Shown: positions 37,936-46,440 of the stretch, piece by piece
Layout of the letters: every line of letters begins with the position of its first letter
Position numbering within the stretch: the first letter of the stretch is position 1
Source of the DNA: Pseudomonadota bacterium
Lineage (GTDB): Bacteria > Pseudomonadota > Gammaproteobacteria > Steroidobacterales > Steroidobacteraceae
Reading direction: 5' to 3'
Assembly: GCA_016704655.1 (NCBI GenBank)
Contig: JADIZR010000015.1
Coordinates: 1-64,000, forward strand
DNA length: 64,000 nucleotides
Notes under the pieces: generated by a model
The model's input: the letters and a program-made list of their open reading frames with translations, nothing else
The model's database searches: none
What the model was told of the DNA's origin: nothing
Translations under genes and position numbers: made by a program

Positions 37936-40900
37936 TCAGCCAGCGGCGGCTTCTGCGGCGGCGGGACCCGGGTCATCCGTCACCGGTTGCTTCACGACGA
38001 ACTGCTTGCGGTCCATCACCGAGTACACGACGGGAATCACGAGCAGGGTCAGGAAGGTCGTGAGCAGCACGCCGCCGATCACGGTGATCGCCATCGGCGC
38101 GCGGACCTCGGCGCCTTCGCCGATGCCGAGCGCCATCGGCAGCAGGCCGAGGATGGTCGTGAGCTTGGTGATCAGGATCGGGCGCAGGCGGAGCTTGCCA
38201 CCTTCGACGATCGCCGCGAACTTAGGCATGCCGCCCGCGCGCAGCTGGTTGACTGCGTCGATCAGCACGATCGACTGGTTGACCACGATGCCCGCCAGCA
38301 TGATCAGGCCGATGTACGCGACCACGTTGACCGTCGTCCCCGTGAGCCACAGCGCCCAGACGGCGCCGATCAGCGCGAGCGGGATGGTGAGCAGGATCAC
38401 GAACGGGTGGACCAGCGATTCGAACTGCGACGCCATCACCAGGTAGACCAGGAAGATGGCGAGCACCAGCACGAACTGCAGCGACTTGAACGAGGCGGTC
38501 ATTTCCTCGCTCTGGCCCGAGAGGAAAGCGGTCGTGCCCACCGGCAGCTCGACCTGCTGCACGATCGCGTCGAGCGAGGCGACGGCCGAGCCGAGGTCGC
38601 CGTGCGCGAGGTTCGCCGAGATCAGTGCCACGCGCTCCTGGCCGACGCGGCGCACTTCGGCCGGGCCCATCGCGAGCTTGACGTCGGCGACGGAACCGAG
38701 CGTCACGGGGAAATCGGCGCCCGGGTTCACGATCAGGTTGCGCACCTCTTCGATCGAAGCCGCGCGCGAATCGACGCTGCGGACGAGCACGTCGATCTGC
38801 TTGTCGCGGAGCTTGTAGCGCGTCGCCACTTCACCGCGGACGCTGTTGACGACGCGGTTGGCGATGTCGCGGACGACGAGGTTCAGTTGGGTCGCGCGTT
38901 CCTGGTCGAACACGATCTGGATTTCAGGATTGCCCGCCTCGACCGTGGTCTTGACGTCGGCGAAGCGGTCATCCTTGAGCATTTCCAGCCGCACGCGTTC
39001 GGCCGCCTCGCCGAGTCGGTCCAGGTCGTAACCCGACACCACGACTTCGAGCGGAGTCGCCATGCTGAAGAGCGCCGGACGGCTGAAACGGTACTGCAGC
39101 CCCGGCATCTCCTCGAGGTCCTTGCGCATGCCGGCCATCGCCGCTTCCTCGTCCTCACGGCCCGCGCCTGCCTGCAACGTGATGCTCAGCCGGCCGGTGT
39201 TCTCGCCGGCGTCGACCGGGTTGGCGTCGAGCCGGTTGCCCGTGCCCGCGACGCTGTAGGCCAGGGCGACGTTGCCGAGGGCATCGCTCGCGCGCTGCGC
39301 GGCCTGTACCGAGCGGTCGGTCTGCTCGAGCGGCGTGCCCGGCGGCAGGCGCAGGTCGACGTTGAATTCGCCCTGCGACATCTGCGGGATCAGTTCCGTG
39401 CCGAGCCGCGGCAGGATCAGCGCCATCGTCAGCACGAACACCGCGACGGCCGAGCCGATCACCTTGCCCGGATGCGCGAGCGCCCACGTGATGGCGCCCG
39501 GGTAGCTGCGGTCGGCCCAGCGGTTGACGGCCTGCGTCGCGTTGACCAGCGGGCTCAGCGCGAGCTTGCAGCCGCTCGAGATCAATCCGCCGACGCGCGC
39601 AAAGCCGTCGCGCACGACGCGCAGTCCGCGGCCAACGCGCCCAAGAGGCTTCGCTTCGACGTCCGCGGTGGCGTCCGTCGCGGCAGCGCGGGCCCGGCCT
39701 GCGGCCAGCATCGGCACCAGCGTCAGTGCCACCAGCAGCGAGAAGCTGAGCGCGAAGGCGACCGTCAGCGACTGGTCCTTGAACAGCTGGCCCGCGATCC
39801 CGGTAATGAAGATCATCGGCGCGAAGACCGCGACCGAGGTCAGCGTGGCCGCGAACACGGCGGTGGCGACCTCGGCCGTGCCGCGCCGCGCGGCCTCGAC
39901 GCGGGTCATGCCCTTCTCGTGGTTGCGCACGATGCTCTCGAGCACCACGACCGCGTTGTCGACGAGCATGCCGACCGCGAGCGCGATGCCGCCGAGCGAC
40001 ATGATGTTGAGGGTGATGTCGAACGCGTACATCAGCACGAACGTGCCGAGCACCGACACCGGGATCGCGATGCTGCTGATCAGTGTCGCGCGCGCGTCGC
40101 GCAGGAACGCGTACAGCACCAGGATCGCGAGCAGGCCGCCGATCAACGCCGAGGTCTTCACCTCGCTGATCGCGGCGGCGATGAACGTGGACTGGTCGTA
40201 GACCTGCTGCAGCCTGGTGCCCTCGGGCAGGCTCTTTTCGAGCTCCTTGATGCGGGTCCGCACGCCGTTGGCGAGCGCCACGGTGTTCGCGTCGCCCTCC
40301 TTGTAGACGGCGAGTTCGATCGACTCCTTGCCGTTGACGCGCGTGATCGCCTCGCGGTCCTTGTAACCGCGCGTGACGTTCGCGACGTCGCGCAGGTACA
40401 CGGGCCGCCCGTCCCTGGTGGCGATGATCGCGTTCGCCATCTGTTCGACGCTCTCGAACTCGTTCAGCGTGCGCACCAGGAAGCGCTGCGTGCCTTGCTC
40501 GAGCCGCCCGCCCGACAGGTTCACGTTCTCGGCGCGGATGCGGCGCGTGACGACGTCGATCGAGAGTCCCAGCTGCGCGAGCTTCTGCTGGTCGACGAAG
40601 ACCTGCACTTCGTCTTCGTAACCGCCGCTCACCTTGACCGCAGCCGAACCTTCGACCGCTTCCAGGTCGGGTTTCAACCGGTCCTCGGCGAAGCGTCGCA
40701 GCGCCTTGAGCCGTTCGATGCTGTCGGCGCCGGTCGCAGCGCCTTCGTCCATCAGCGCGATGCGCATGACGGGTTCGCTCGCCGGGTCGAAGCGCAGCAG
40801 CAGGGGCCGCTTGGCCTCGATCGGCAGCTGCAGCAGGTCGAGCTTCTCGCGGACGTCGATGCCCGCGATGTCCATGTCCGTGCCCCAGAGGAACTCGAGC

Positions 40901-41181
40901 GTCACGTCCGACTGGCCCGCGCGCGAAACCGAACGCACCTCGCGGACGTTGCGGATGATGCTCACGGACTCTTCGACGGGCCGCGTGATCAGCGTCTCGA
41001 GTTCGAGCGGCGCCGCGCCGGGCAGTTCCGTGCGGATCGTGATGGTGGGATAGGAGAGGTCGGGCAGCAGGTTCAGCTTGAGCCGCGAGAGCGACACGAA
41101 GCCGAACAGGGCGATGGCGACGGTGAACATCACGATGGTGACGCGGCGTTCGATCGCAAAGTCGATCAAGGACTTGAGCAT
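37936..41181 (-). CDS. RND efflux transporter permease, first of two
   Basis: A 1081-residue RND permease. N-terminus MLKSLIDFAIERRVTIVMFT, first periplasmic loop YPTITIRTELPGAAPLELET, helix-4 relay AVGMLVDNAVVVLESIVRN (again Asp-Asn), and C-terminal YIGLIMLAGIVVNQSIVLID. An insert of about 60 residues around 500-560 is rich in alanine and arginine. Two different permeases behind one adaptor resemble MdtABC-type pumps, where the two form a mixed trimer. Substrate unknown. Confidence 0.92.
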   Translation of the reverse strand: MLKSLIDFAIERRVTIVMFTVAIALFGFVSLSRLKLNLLPDLSYPTITIRTELPGAAPLELETLITRPVEESVSIIRNVREVRSVSRAGQSDVTLEFLWGTDMDIAGIDVREKLDLLQLPIEAKRPLLLRFDPASEPVMRIALMDEGAATGADSIERLKALRRFAEDRLKPDLEAVEGSAAVKVSGGYEDEVQVFVDQQKLAQLGLSIDVVTRRIRAENVNLSGGRLEQGTQRFLVRTLNEFESVEQMANAIIATRDGRPVYLRDVANVTRGYKDREAITRVNGKESIELAVYKEGDANTVALANGVRTRIKELEKSLPEGTRLQQVYDQSTFIAAAISEVKTSALIGGLLAILVLYAFLRDARATLISSIAIPVSVLGTFVLMYAFDITLNIMSLGGIALAVGMLVDNAVVVLESIVRNHEKGMTRVEAARRGTAEVATAVFAATLTSVAVFAPMIFITGIAGQLFKDQSLTVAFALSFSLLVALTLVPMLAAGRARAAATDATADVEAKPLGRVGRGLRVVRDGFARVGGLISSGCKLALSPLVNATQAVNRWADRSYPGAITWALAHPGKVIGSAVAVFVLTMALILPRLGTELIPQMSQGEFNVDLRLPPGTPLEQTDRSVQAAQRASDALGNVALAYSVAGTGNRLDANPVDAGENTGRLSITLQAGAGREDEEAAMAGMRKDLEEMPGLQYRFSRPALFSMATPLEVVVSGYDLDRLGEAAERVRLEMLKDDRFADVKTTVEAGNPEIQIVFDQERATQLNLVVRDIANRVVNSVRGEVATRYKLRDKQIDVLVRSVDSRAASIEEVRNLIVNPGADFPVTLGSVADVKLAMGPAEVRRVGQERVALISANLAHGDLGSAVASLDAIVQQVELPVGTTAFLSGQSEEMTASFKSLQFVLVLAIFLVYLVMASQFESLVHPFVILLTIPLALIGAVWALWLTGTTVNVVAYIGLIMLAGIVVNQSIVLIDAVNQLRAGGMPKFAAIVEGGKLRLRPILITKLTTILGLLPMALGIGEGAEVRAPMAITVIGGVLLTTFLTLLVIPVVYSVMDRKQFVVKQPVTDDPGPAAAEAAAG

Positions 41182-41234
41182 GGATTGTCCCCAGGGAGGG
41201 AGGGCCTGCCCGTGCAGCGCCCCCGCAGGTTGGG

Positions 41235-42377
41235 TTACTTCGCCTTGGCCTGCTCGGCAGCGACCGCTGCCGCCGGTGGCGGCGCGCCGTCGCCGACGAT
41301 CTTGACCAGCGTGCCGGTCTTGAGGCCGGCCTGGCCGACGGTCACGACCTGCTCGCTGCCCTTGAGGCCTTCGAGCACTTCGATCCAGCCGCCGTTCGAG
41401 AGGCCCGTCCTGATCGTGCGCTGTTCGGCCTTGCCGCTCGCGACGACGAACACCGACTGCTGGCCGTCCGCGTCGAGGATAGCCGTGCGTGGCAGCTGCA
41501 GCGCGTCCTGGCGCCGCTCGTAGACGATGTTGACGCGCGCGAACATGCCGGGCTTCAGCGTGCGCGTCGCGTCCGGGACTTCGACACGGGCGCGGAAGGT
41601 GCCGGTCTGCGGGTCCACGGTCGGACTGATGCGCGAGATCGTGCCGACGAAGCGGGTGCCGCCGAGTGCGTCGATCACGACTTCGGCATTCTGCCCCGGC
41701 GCGATCTTGCGGAATTCCTTCTCCGGCACGTGCACGAAGGCGAGCAGCGGGTCGAGGTCGGTGACGGTGAACGTCGGCTCGTTCGGACCGATGGTGTTGC
41801 CGACCTTGATCTTGCGCGCGGAGATGACGCCGTTGATCGGCGCGCGAATCTCGGTGTAGCTCAGTTCGAGCCGGGCGCTCTCGTACCCGGCGCGCAGGGC
41901 GTCGAGGTCGTACTTGGTGTTTTCGGCCGTGCTCTTCGGCACGAGGCCCTTGTCGGCGAGTTCGAGCGTGCGCTTGTAGTCGCGCTCGAGCTTGCGCAGG
42001 TTGGCGTCCGTCTGGGCCAGCGTGAGGCGGAGGCGGTCGCCGTCGAGCCGCGCCAGCACCTGGCCCGCCTGCACCGAGTCGCCTTCCTCGACGAAGATCT
42101 GCCGCACCTCGCCGCCGACCTTGGCGACGACGGTGGCTTCTTCATGGGCCTCGATCGGTGCGGTCCCGGAGTACACGGCCACCATCTCGGCGCGCTTCAG
42201 GGGCTGGACCTCGACTGGCACGGTCGAGTTCTTCCCGGTCTCGGCGCCTTCCTTGTCCTTGGCCTTGCCGTTGCTGCAGCCGGCGGCAAGCGCGCCCACC
42301 AGGGCGACCAGCGCCAGCCAGCGTGCGGAGTTGCGTCGCGGGTCGGCTGCCGGCAGGTTTTGGTTGGTCATGGACAT
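41235..42377 (-). CDS. RND periplasmic adaptor lipoprotein (membrane fusion protein)
   Basis: A 380-residue adaptor joining the inner-membrane pump to an outer-membrane channel. The N-terminus ends in a lipobox-like LVGALAAGCSNGK, so it is probably lipid-anchored. It has the biotinyl-lipoyl half motif VVAKVGGEVRQIFVEEGDSV, a helical hairpin (DANLRKLERDYKRTLELADK) and the second lipoyl half with beta barrel (INGVISARKIKVGNTIGPNE). It is first in the operon; ATG 42377 is about 27 bases from the predicted transcription start. The alanine/proline-rich tail ends AAVAAEQAKAK. Confidence 0.92.
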   Translation of the reverse strand: MSMTNQNLPAADPRRNSARWLALVALVGALAAGCSNGKAKDKEGAETGKNSTVPVEVQPLKRAEMVAVYSGTAPIEAHEEATVVAKVGGEVRQIFVEEGDSVQAGQVLARLDGDRLRLTLAQTDANLRKLERDYKRTLELADKGLVPKSTAENTKYDLDALRAGYESARLELSYTEIRAPINGVISARKIKVGNTIGPNEPTFTVTDLDPLLAFVHVPEKEFRKIAPGQNAEVVIDALGGTRFVGTISRISPTVDPQTGTFRARVEVPDATRTLKPGMFARVNIVYERRQDALQLPRTAILDADGQQSVFVVASGKAEQRTIRTGLSNGGWIEVLEGLKGSEQVVTVGQAGLKTGTLVKIVGDGAPPPAAAVAAEQAKAK

Positions 42378-42410
42378 CGAGCCCCTGTGGATCGGTTCGA
42401 ACTGGGCGCG

Positions 42411-42439
42411 ATGGTATGGAACTCTAGTGTTGTAGTCAA
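42411..42439 (-). promoter_or_regulatory. sigma-70 promoter of the RND operon
   Basis: On the minus strand, TTGACT (42439-42434) and TACCAT (42416-42411) are separated by exactly 17 bases. The -35 box lies in the centre of the 28-bp palindrome, so a bound repressor would block polymerase. Confidence 0.7.
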
Positions 42440-42451
42440 GTACAACACTAG
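42424..42451. promoter_or_regulatory. 28-bp perfect palindromic operator
   Basis: Arms CTAGTGTTGTA (42424-42434) and TACAACACTAG (42441-42451) are perfect inverted copies around a 6-base centre. Size and symmetry suit a dimeric (possibly tetrameric) TetR-type repressor, the usual local control of RND pumps. No regulator gene is adjacent, so the protein that binds it must be encoded elsewhere. Confidence 0.75.
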
Positions 42452-42499
42452 CGTTCTGCCGAACGCGTCGGCCGCCGCCGGAAGGCGGCGGGTCGAGCG

Positions 42500-44668
42500 T
42501 CAGCCGCCCTTGTCGGAGCCGCCGGCCCTGGCCACGAACTTCGGCTCGAGTCGGGACAGGTCGGCCGTGATTTCGGCGGCTTCGCCCAGAATCGCGTCCG
42601 GCGGGTCCTTGATCTCGGTGGCCGCCTTCAGGACCGGCTCGCCGAGCGTCTGCCGCCGCGCGTTTTCGCGTGCCAGCTGTTCCTGCGTGCGGGCCTCACG
42701 CTCGGCCTTGCGCTTGGCCAGGTTCAGCGAGACGGACTTCTCGGTCCGCATCTTCTCGAGCGCCGAGATTTCGCTGACCGCGAACTGGAAGTTGGGGTCG
42801 CCGGCGACGCGCGCATCGTGCTCCTGCTGCAGTTCGGGCAGCAGCGGTGTAAACGCGCCTTCGCGGCGGAAATCCGACGAGCGGATGCGGTTCCAGGGCA
42901 GCGAGCCATCGCGCGAGCTTTCGCCGACTTCGTCGGTGCTGACGGCGGAGGGCAGCGTGAGGTCCGGCATCACGCCGCGGTTCTGGGTGCTGTCGCCCGT
43001 CACGCGGTAGTACATGCCGATCGTGACCGTGAGCTGGCCATAGCCCGGATCCTGCCCGAGCGCGTAACGGTCGAGCGGGTAGAGGTTCTGCACCGAGCCC
43101 TTGCCGTAGGTCTGCTGGCCGATCACGAGGCCACGGCCGTAGTCCTGCATCGCGGCCGCAAAGATCTCGGACGCCGACGCGCTGAAGCGATCGACGAGGA
43201 TCGTGAGCGGGCCGGAGTAGGCCGCAGCCTTGTCCTCGGATTCGAGAACTTCGACGCGACCGCCGGTTTCGCGCAGCTGCACGACCGGGCCCTTGGGCAC
43301 GAACAGGTTCACGAGGCCGATGGCTTCGGAGAGGTGACCACCGCCGTTCTCGCGCAGGTCGAGCACCAGGCCGTCGACGCCGCCCTCGGCCTTGATCTCG
43401 TCGAGCAGCTTGCGCACGTCGCGCGTGGTGCTGCGAAACTCGTCGTCCCCCGCCGCGCGCGCATTGTAGTCCTGGTAGAACGAGGGCACGGTGATGACGC
43501 CGACCTTCAGCTCCTTGTCGCCGCGCTTCACCTTGCGGATCTCTTTCTTGGCCGCCTGCGCTTCGAGCGTGATCTTGGTGCGCGGCAGCGTGAGGACGTG
43601 TTCCTGCGTGCCCGGGGGCGCGTTGCCTGGCTGGATCTGCAGGCGCACGAACGAGCCGTTCGGACCGCGGATCAGCTGCACGACGTCGTCGAGACGCCAG
43701 CCGACGACGTCGACCATCTTGCCGTCCTTGCCCTGGCCTACGGCGAGGATGCGGTCGTTGGCCTTCAGCTGACCGTTCTGCTGCGCCGAACCGCCGGGCA
43801 GGATTTCCATGATGGTCACGAAGTCGTCGATCGACTGCAGCGACGCGCCGATGCCCTCGTAGGACAGGCTCATCGCGATGCGGTATTCCTCGGAATTGCG
43901 CGGTGAAAAGTAGCTCGAGTGCGGGTCGAAAACGTGGGCGAACGCGTTCATGAAGTTCTCGAACACGTCGTCGGCCGTGATCTGCTCGGAACGCTTTGCG
44001 ACCCGCTCGTAGCGCTTCCTGAGGACGTCGCGCGTCTCGGCCCACGTCTTGTCCGCGAGCATCAGCGAGAGGGCATCGTTCTTGACGCGCTTGCGCCAGA
44101 GTTCGTCGAGCTCATCGCTGGACGCGGCCCAGGGCGCGTGCTCGCGGTCGAACTCGAACGATTCGTCGACCGTGAAGTCCGGCTCCGTCTCGAGCAGCTT
44201 GATCGCGTAGGCCATGCGCTCGCGGTTGCGGCTCTGGAACCGGTTGAAGATCGCAAAGGCCGGCTCGAGCTTGCCGGTCGTGATGGCGTCGTCGAGCTCG
44301 TAGCGGTACTTTTCGAATTCCTGGATGTCGCTCGCCAGGAAGTAGCTGCGGCTGCCGTCGATCGATTCGAGGTAGCGGTCGAGCACCAGCGACGAGACCG
44401 GGTCGTTGACCGGGGCCTGCCGGTAATGCGAGCGCTCGAACATGCTGCTGACGAGCCGGGCGACCTTGGCGTGCCGCTCGGTCGGCGCGAAATCGGTGGT
44501 GGTCGTGGCATTGGCCGTAGCCGACGGCGACCGGGCGGTGCCGAGCAGCAGCATCCCCACCGCGAGGAGCAAGGCGACCAGCACCGCCGCGCCGGCGCGG
44601 TTGACCCCGCGGCGGGCTGCAGGGGCGGGGGGCGACGGGGGCGGCCCCTGTTCAGCTGGCTGATACAC
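42500..44668 (-). CDS. prc: tail-specific carboxy-terminal protease
   Basis: Prc/Tsp degrades periplasmic proteins with nonpolar C-termini. The 722-residue protein has an N-terminal membrane anchor (about residues 28-46, AAVLVALLLAVGMLLLGTA), the Tsp N-terminal helical domain, a PDZ domain (SYEGIGASLQSIDDFVTIME then ILPGGSAQQNG) and the S41 catalytic site. The last has serine in VDRFSASASEIFAAAMQDYG and lysine in QQTYGKGSVQN. The C-terminal DUF3340-type domain follows. It lies upstream of the RND operon on the same strand, but the operator/promoter separates the two. Confidence 0.94.
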   Translation of the reverse strand: MYQPAEQGPPPSPPAPAARRGVNRAGAAVLVALLLAVGMLLLGTARSPSATANATTTTDFAPTERHAKVARLVSSMFERSHYRQAPVNDPVSSLVLDRYLESIDGSRSYFLASDIQEFEKYRYELDDAITTGKLEPAFAIFNRFQSRNRERMAYAIKLLETEPDFTVDESFEFDREHAPWAASSDELDELWRKRVKNDALSLMLADKTWAETRDVLRKRYERVAKRSEQITADDVFENFMNAFAHVFDPHSSYFSPRNSEEYRIAMSLSYEGIGASLQSIDDFVTIMEILPGGSAQQNGQLKANDRILAVGQGKDGKMVDVVGWRLDDVVQLIRGPNGSFVRLQIQPGNAPPGTQEHVLTLPRTKITLEAQAAKKEIRKVKRGDKELKVGVITVPSFYQDYNARAAGDDEFRSTTRDVRKLLDEIKAEGGVDGLVLDLRENGGGHLSEAIGLVNLFVPKGPVVQLRETGGRVEVLESEDKAAAYSGPLTILVDRFSASASEIFAAAMQDYGRGLVIGQQTYGKGSVQNLYPLDRYALGQDPGYGQLTVTIGMYYRVTGDSTQNRGVMPDLTLPSAVSTDEVGESSRDGSLPWNRIRSSDFRREGAFTPLLPELQQEHDARVAGDPNFQFAVSEISALEKMRTEKSVSLNLAKRKAEREARTQEQLARENARRQTLGEPVLKAATEIKDPPDAILGEAAEITADLSRLEPKFVARAGGSDKGG

Positions 44669-44790
44669 TTGGAAATTCCTCGGCAGACATCGGACTGGAC
44701 GACGGACACGCAGGGGTCCGCCGGAACGCTAGGCTAGAGACACCCCGGCACCCAATCAAGGGCCGGACCCACCCCGGAGCGAGTGAATCC

Positions 44791-45093
44791 GTGCGACCCC
44801 TCACCGTATTGACAGCAATCGTGCTCGGATCGTCGGTGGCGACGACCTTCGGCCTGGGCGCGACGCTGATCGTGTTCCTGGTGCTTTCCGGCGAAACCCC
44901 GCGTTTCCGCGAAGAGTTGCCGTTGCTGGCGGTATACGTGGCCATCTTCGCCGGTTTGACCACGCTCGCGGCCTTCAGTTTCATTGGCCAGGCGCGCGCA
45001 ACCGCCTGGCGGCACTGGGCGACCGGCGCAATGTGGGCCGCGTTGGCCTGCCTGGCGGCGCTGTACGCCTGGTCCCGAGGCTCACCCCCGTGA
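44791..45093 (+). CDS. small membrane protein
   Basis: A 100-residue protein starting at GTG 44791, with about three hydrophobic helices (VLTAIVLGSSVATTFGLGAT, LLAVYVAIFAGLTTLAAFSF, and residues 77-93). Not recognised. It is divergent from prc, with 122 bases between the starts, and overlaps the end of the convergent gene at 45082 by 12 bases. Confidence 0.55.
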   Translation: MRPLTVLTAIVLGSSVATTFGLGATLIVFLVLSGETPRFREELPLLAVYVAIFAGLTTLAAFSFIGQARATAWRHWATGAMWAALACLAALYAWSRGSPP

Positions 45094-45339
45094 CGGGGGT
45101 GCGCGTCGCACAAGGATGCCCCACGACGCGACGATGACGAGTGGTCCGAGCGCAAGCACCCAGGAATACCAGCGCAGGGTGACGAGGTCGCGCAGGTAGC
45201 TGCCGAAGAACGCCGCGGCACCGCCGCCGGCGTAGGGGCCGAGCACGTACACACCCGTACGATGCACGAGGAAGGGCAGCACCAGCAAGCCGAACAGCAG
45301 GGCGGCCAGCAGCCAGAATCTGTCGCGGCGCGGATTCAT
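45082..45339 (-). CDS. small membrane protein
   Basis: An 85-residue protein starting at ATG 45339 (MNPRRDRFWLLAALLFGLLV), with two hydrophobic helices and a GGGAAAFFGSYLRDL loop between them. The same frame is open far upstream but that part lies antisense to the Gfo/Idh gene and is not coding. Function unknown. Convergent with the small membrane protein before it. Confidence 0.6.
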   Translation of the reverse strand: MNPRRDRFWLLAALLFGLLVLPFLVHRTGVYVLGPYAGGGAAAFFGSYLRDLVTLRWYSWVLALGPLVIVASWGILVRRAPPSRG

Positions 45340-45492
45340 CACGGCCTCTTCTCGTTGCAATGGAGCGGCCGCGGGGACCGTTGCCTGATCGTGGGGGCCT
45401 GATCGTGAGGGTAAGTCGCACCGGCCGCAAGACCTCTTCCTTTGCGTATCATCGGGGCTCGCGGCGCACAGGGCAGCCAGGGTCCCCAGAAC

Positions 45493-46440
45493 ATGCAGAA
45501 GGTACGGACTGCGGTCATCGGCGTAGGCTACCTGGGCCGGTTCCATGCGCAGAAATACGCGTCGTCGCCCGCAGCTGAACTCGTCGCCGTCGTCGACGCG
45601 AGCGCCGGCAACCGCGAGCAGGTCGCCGCCGAAACTGGTTGCCGCGCGGTGGCGGACTACCGGGACATCCTCGGCGAGATCGACGCGGTGAGCATCGTCA
45701 CGCCGACGCCATTGCATTATCCGATCGCGCAGCAGTGCCTCGAGCACGGCCTCCACGTGCTCGTCGAAAAGCCGATCACGACGACGCTCGAGGAGGCCCG
45801 CAGCCTCGTCGACACGGCGGCGCGCGTGGGCCGCGTCCTGCAGGTGGGGCACCTCGAGCGTTTCAACGCCGCGATCCTCGCGCTCGCGGGTACGCTTGGT
45901 ACGCCGCGGTTCGTCGAGTCGCACCGCCTCGCGCCGTTCAAGGAGCGGGGCACGGACGTCAACGTCGTGCTCGACCTCATGATTCACGACATCGACCTGA
46001 TCCAGAGCCTCGTCGGCGCGCCGATCGCGTCGATCGATGCGGTGGGTGCGTCGGTGTTCTCGGCCGGTCTCGACATCGCCAATGCCCGCATCCGCTATGC
46101 GAACGGCTGCGTGGCGAACACCACGGCAAGCCGTGTCAGCATGAAAATGGAGCGCAAGCTGCGCGTGTTCCAAGACGACGCGTACATCTCGATCGATCTG
46201 CAGCAGAAAGTGCTCACCATCGTGCGCAAGCCGCCCGCGGGCGCGGACGTGCCGAAGGGCCAGGTGCTGATCGAGGAGCGCACCTACGACCAGGGCGACG
46301 CGCTGAAACTCGAGATCGAGGCGTTCCTCAGGTCCATTCGCGAAGGCACGCCACCGGTGGTCACCGGCGAGGACGGCCTGCGCGCGCTGGAGACGGCGAC
46401 GAAGATCACCCAGATGGTGCAGGACGACGCACGCCAATGA
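45493..46440 (+). CDS. Gfo/Idh/MocA-family oxidoreductase
   Basis: A 315-residue NAD(P)-dependent dehydrogenase. The N-terminal Rossmann motif is TAVIGVGYLGRFHAQKY, the cofactor-site lysine is in HVLVEKPITTTLEEA near residue 94, and the catalytic lysine/histidine region is LMIHDIDLIQSLVG near 170. ATG 45493 is the best start. Family members act on sugars, inositols or related compounds; the substrate here is not evident. The gene overlaps the next, lldD-like gene by ATGA, so the two are co-translated. Confidence 0.85.
   Translation: MQKVRTAVIGVGYLGRFHAQKYASSPAAELVAVVDASAGNREQVAAETGCRAVADYRDILGEIDAVSIVTPTPLHYPIAQQCLEHGLHVLVEKPITTTLEEARSLVDTAARVGRVLQVGHLERFNAAILALAGTLGTPRFVESHRLAPFKERGTDVNVVLDLMIHDIDLIQSLVGAPIASIDAVGASVFSAGLDIANARIRYANGCVANTTASRVSMKMERKLRVFQDDAYISIDLQQKVLTIVRKPPAGADVPKGQVLIEERTYDQGDALKLEIEAFLRSIREGTPPVVTGEDGLRALETATKITQMVQDDARQ

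Noticed and set aside
37915..41523. A 1202-codon open frame on the plus strand
   Set aside because: It is antisense to the RND permease/adaptor genes. Its composition (His, Arg, Asp, Val-rich, no domains) is that of a shadow frame in GC-rich DNA.
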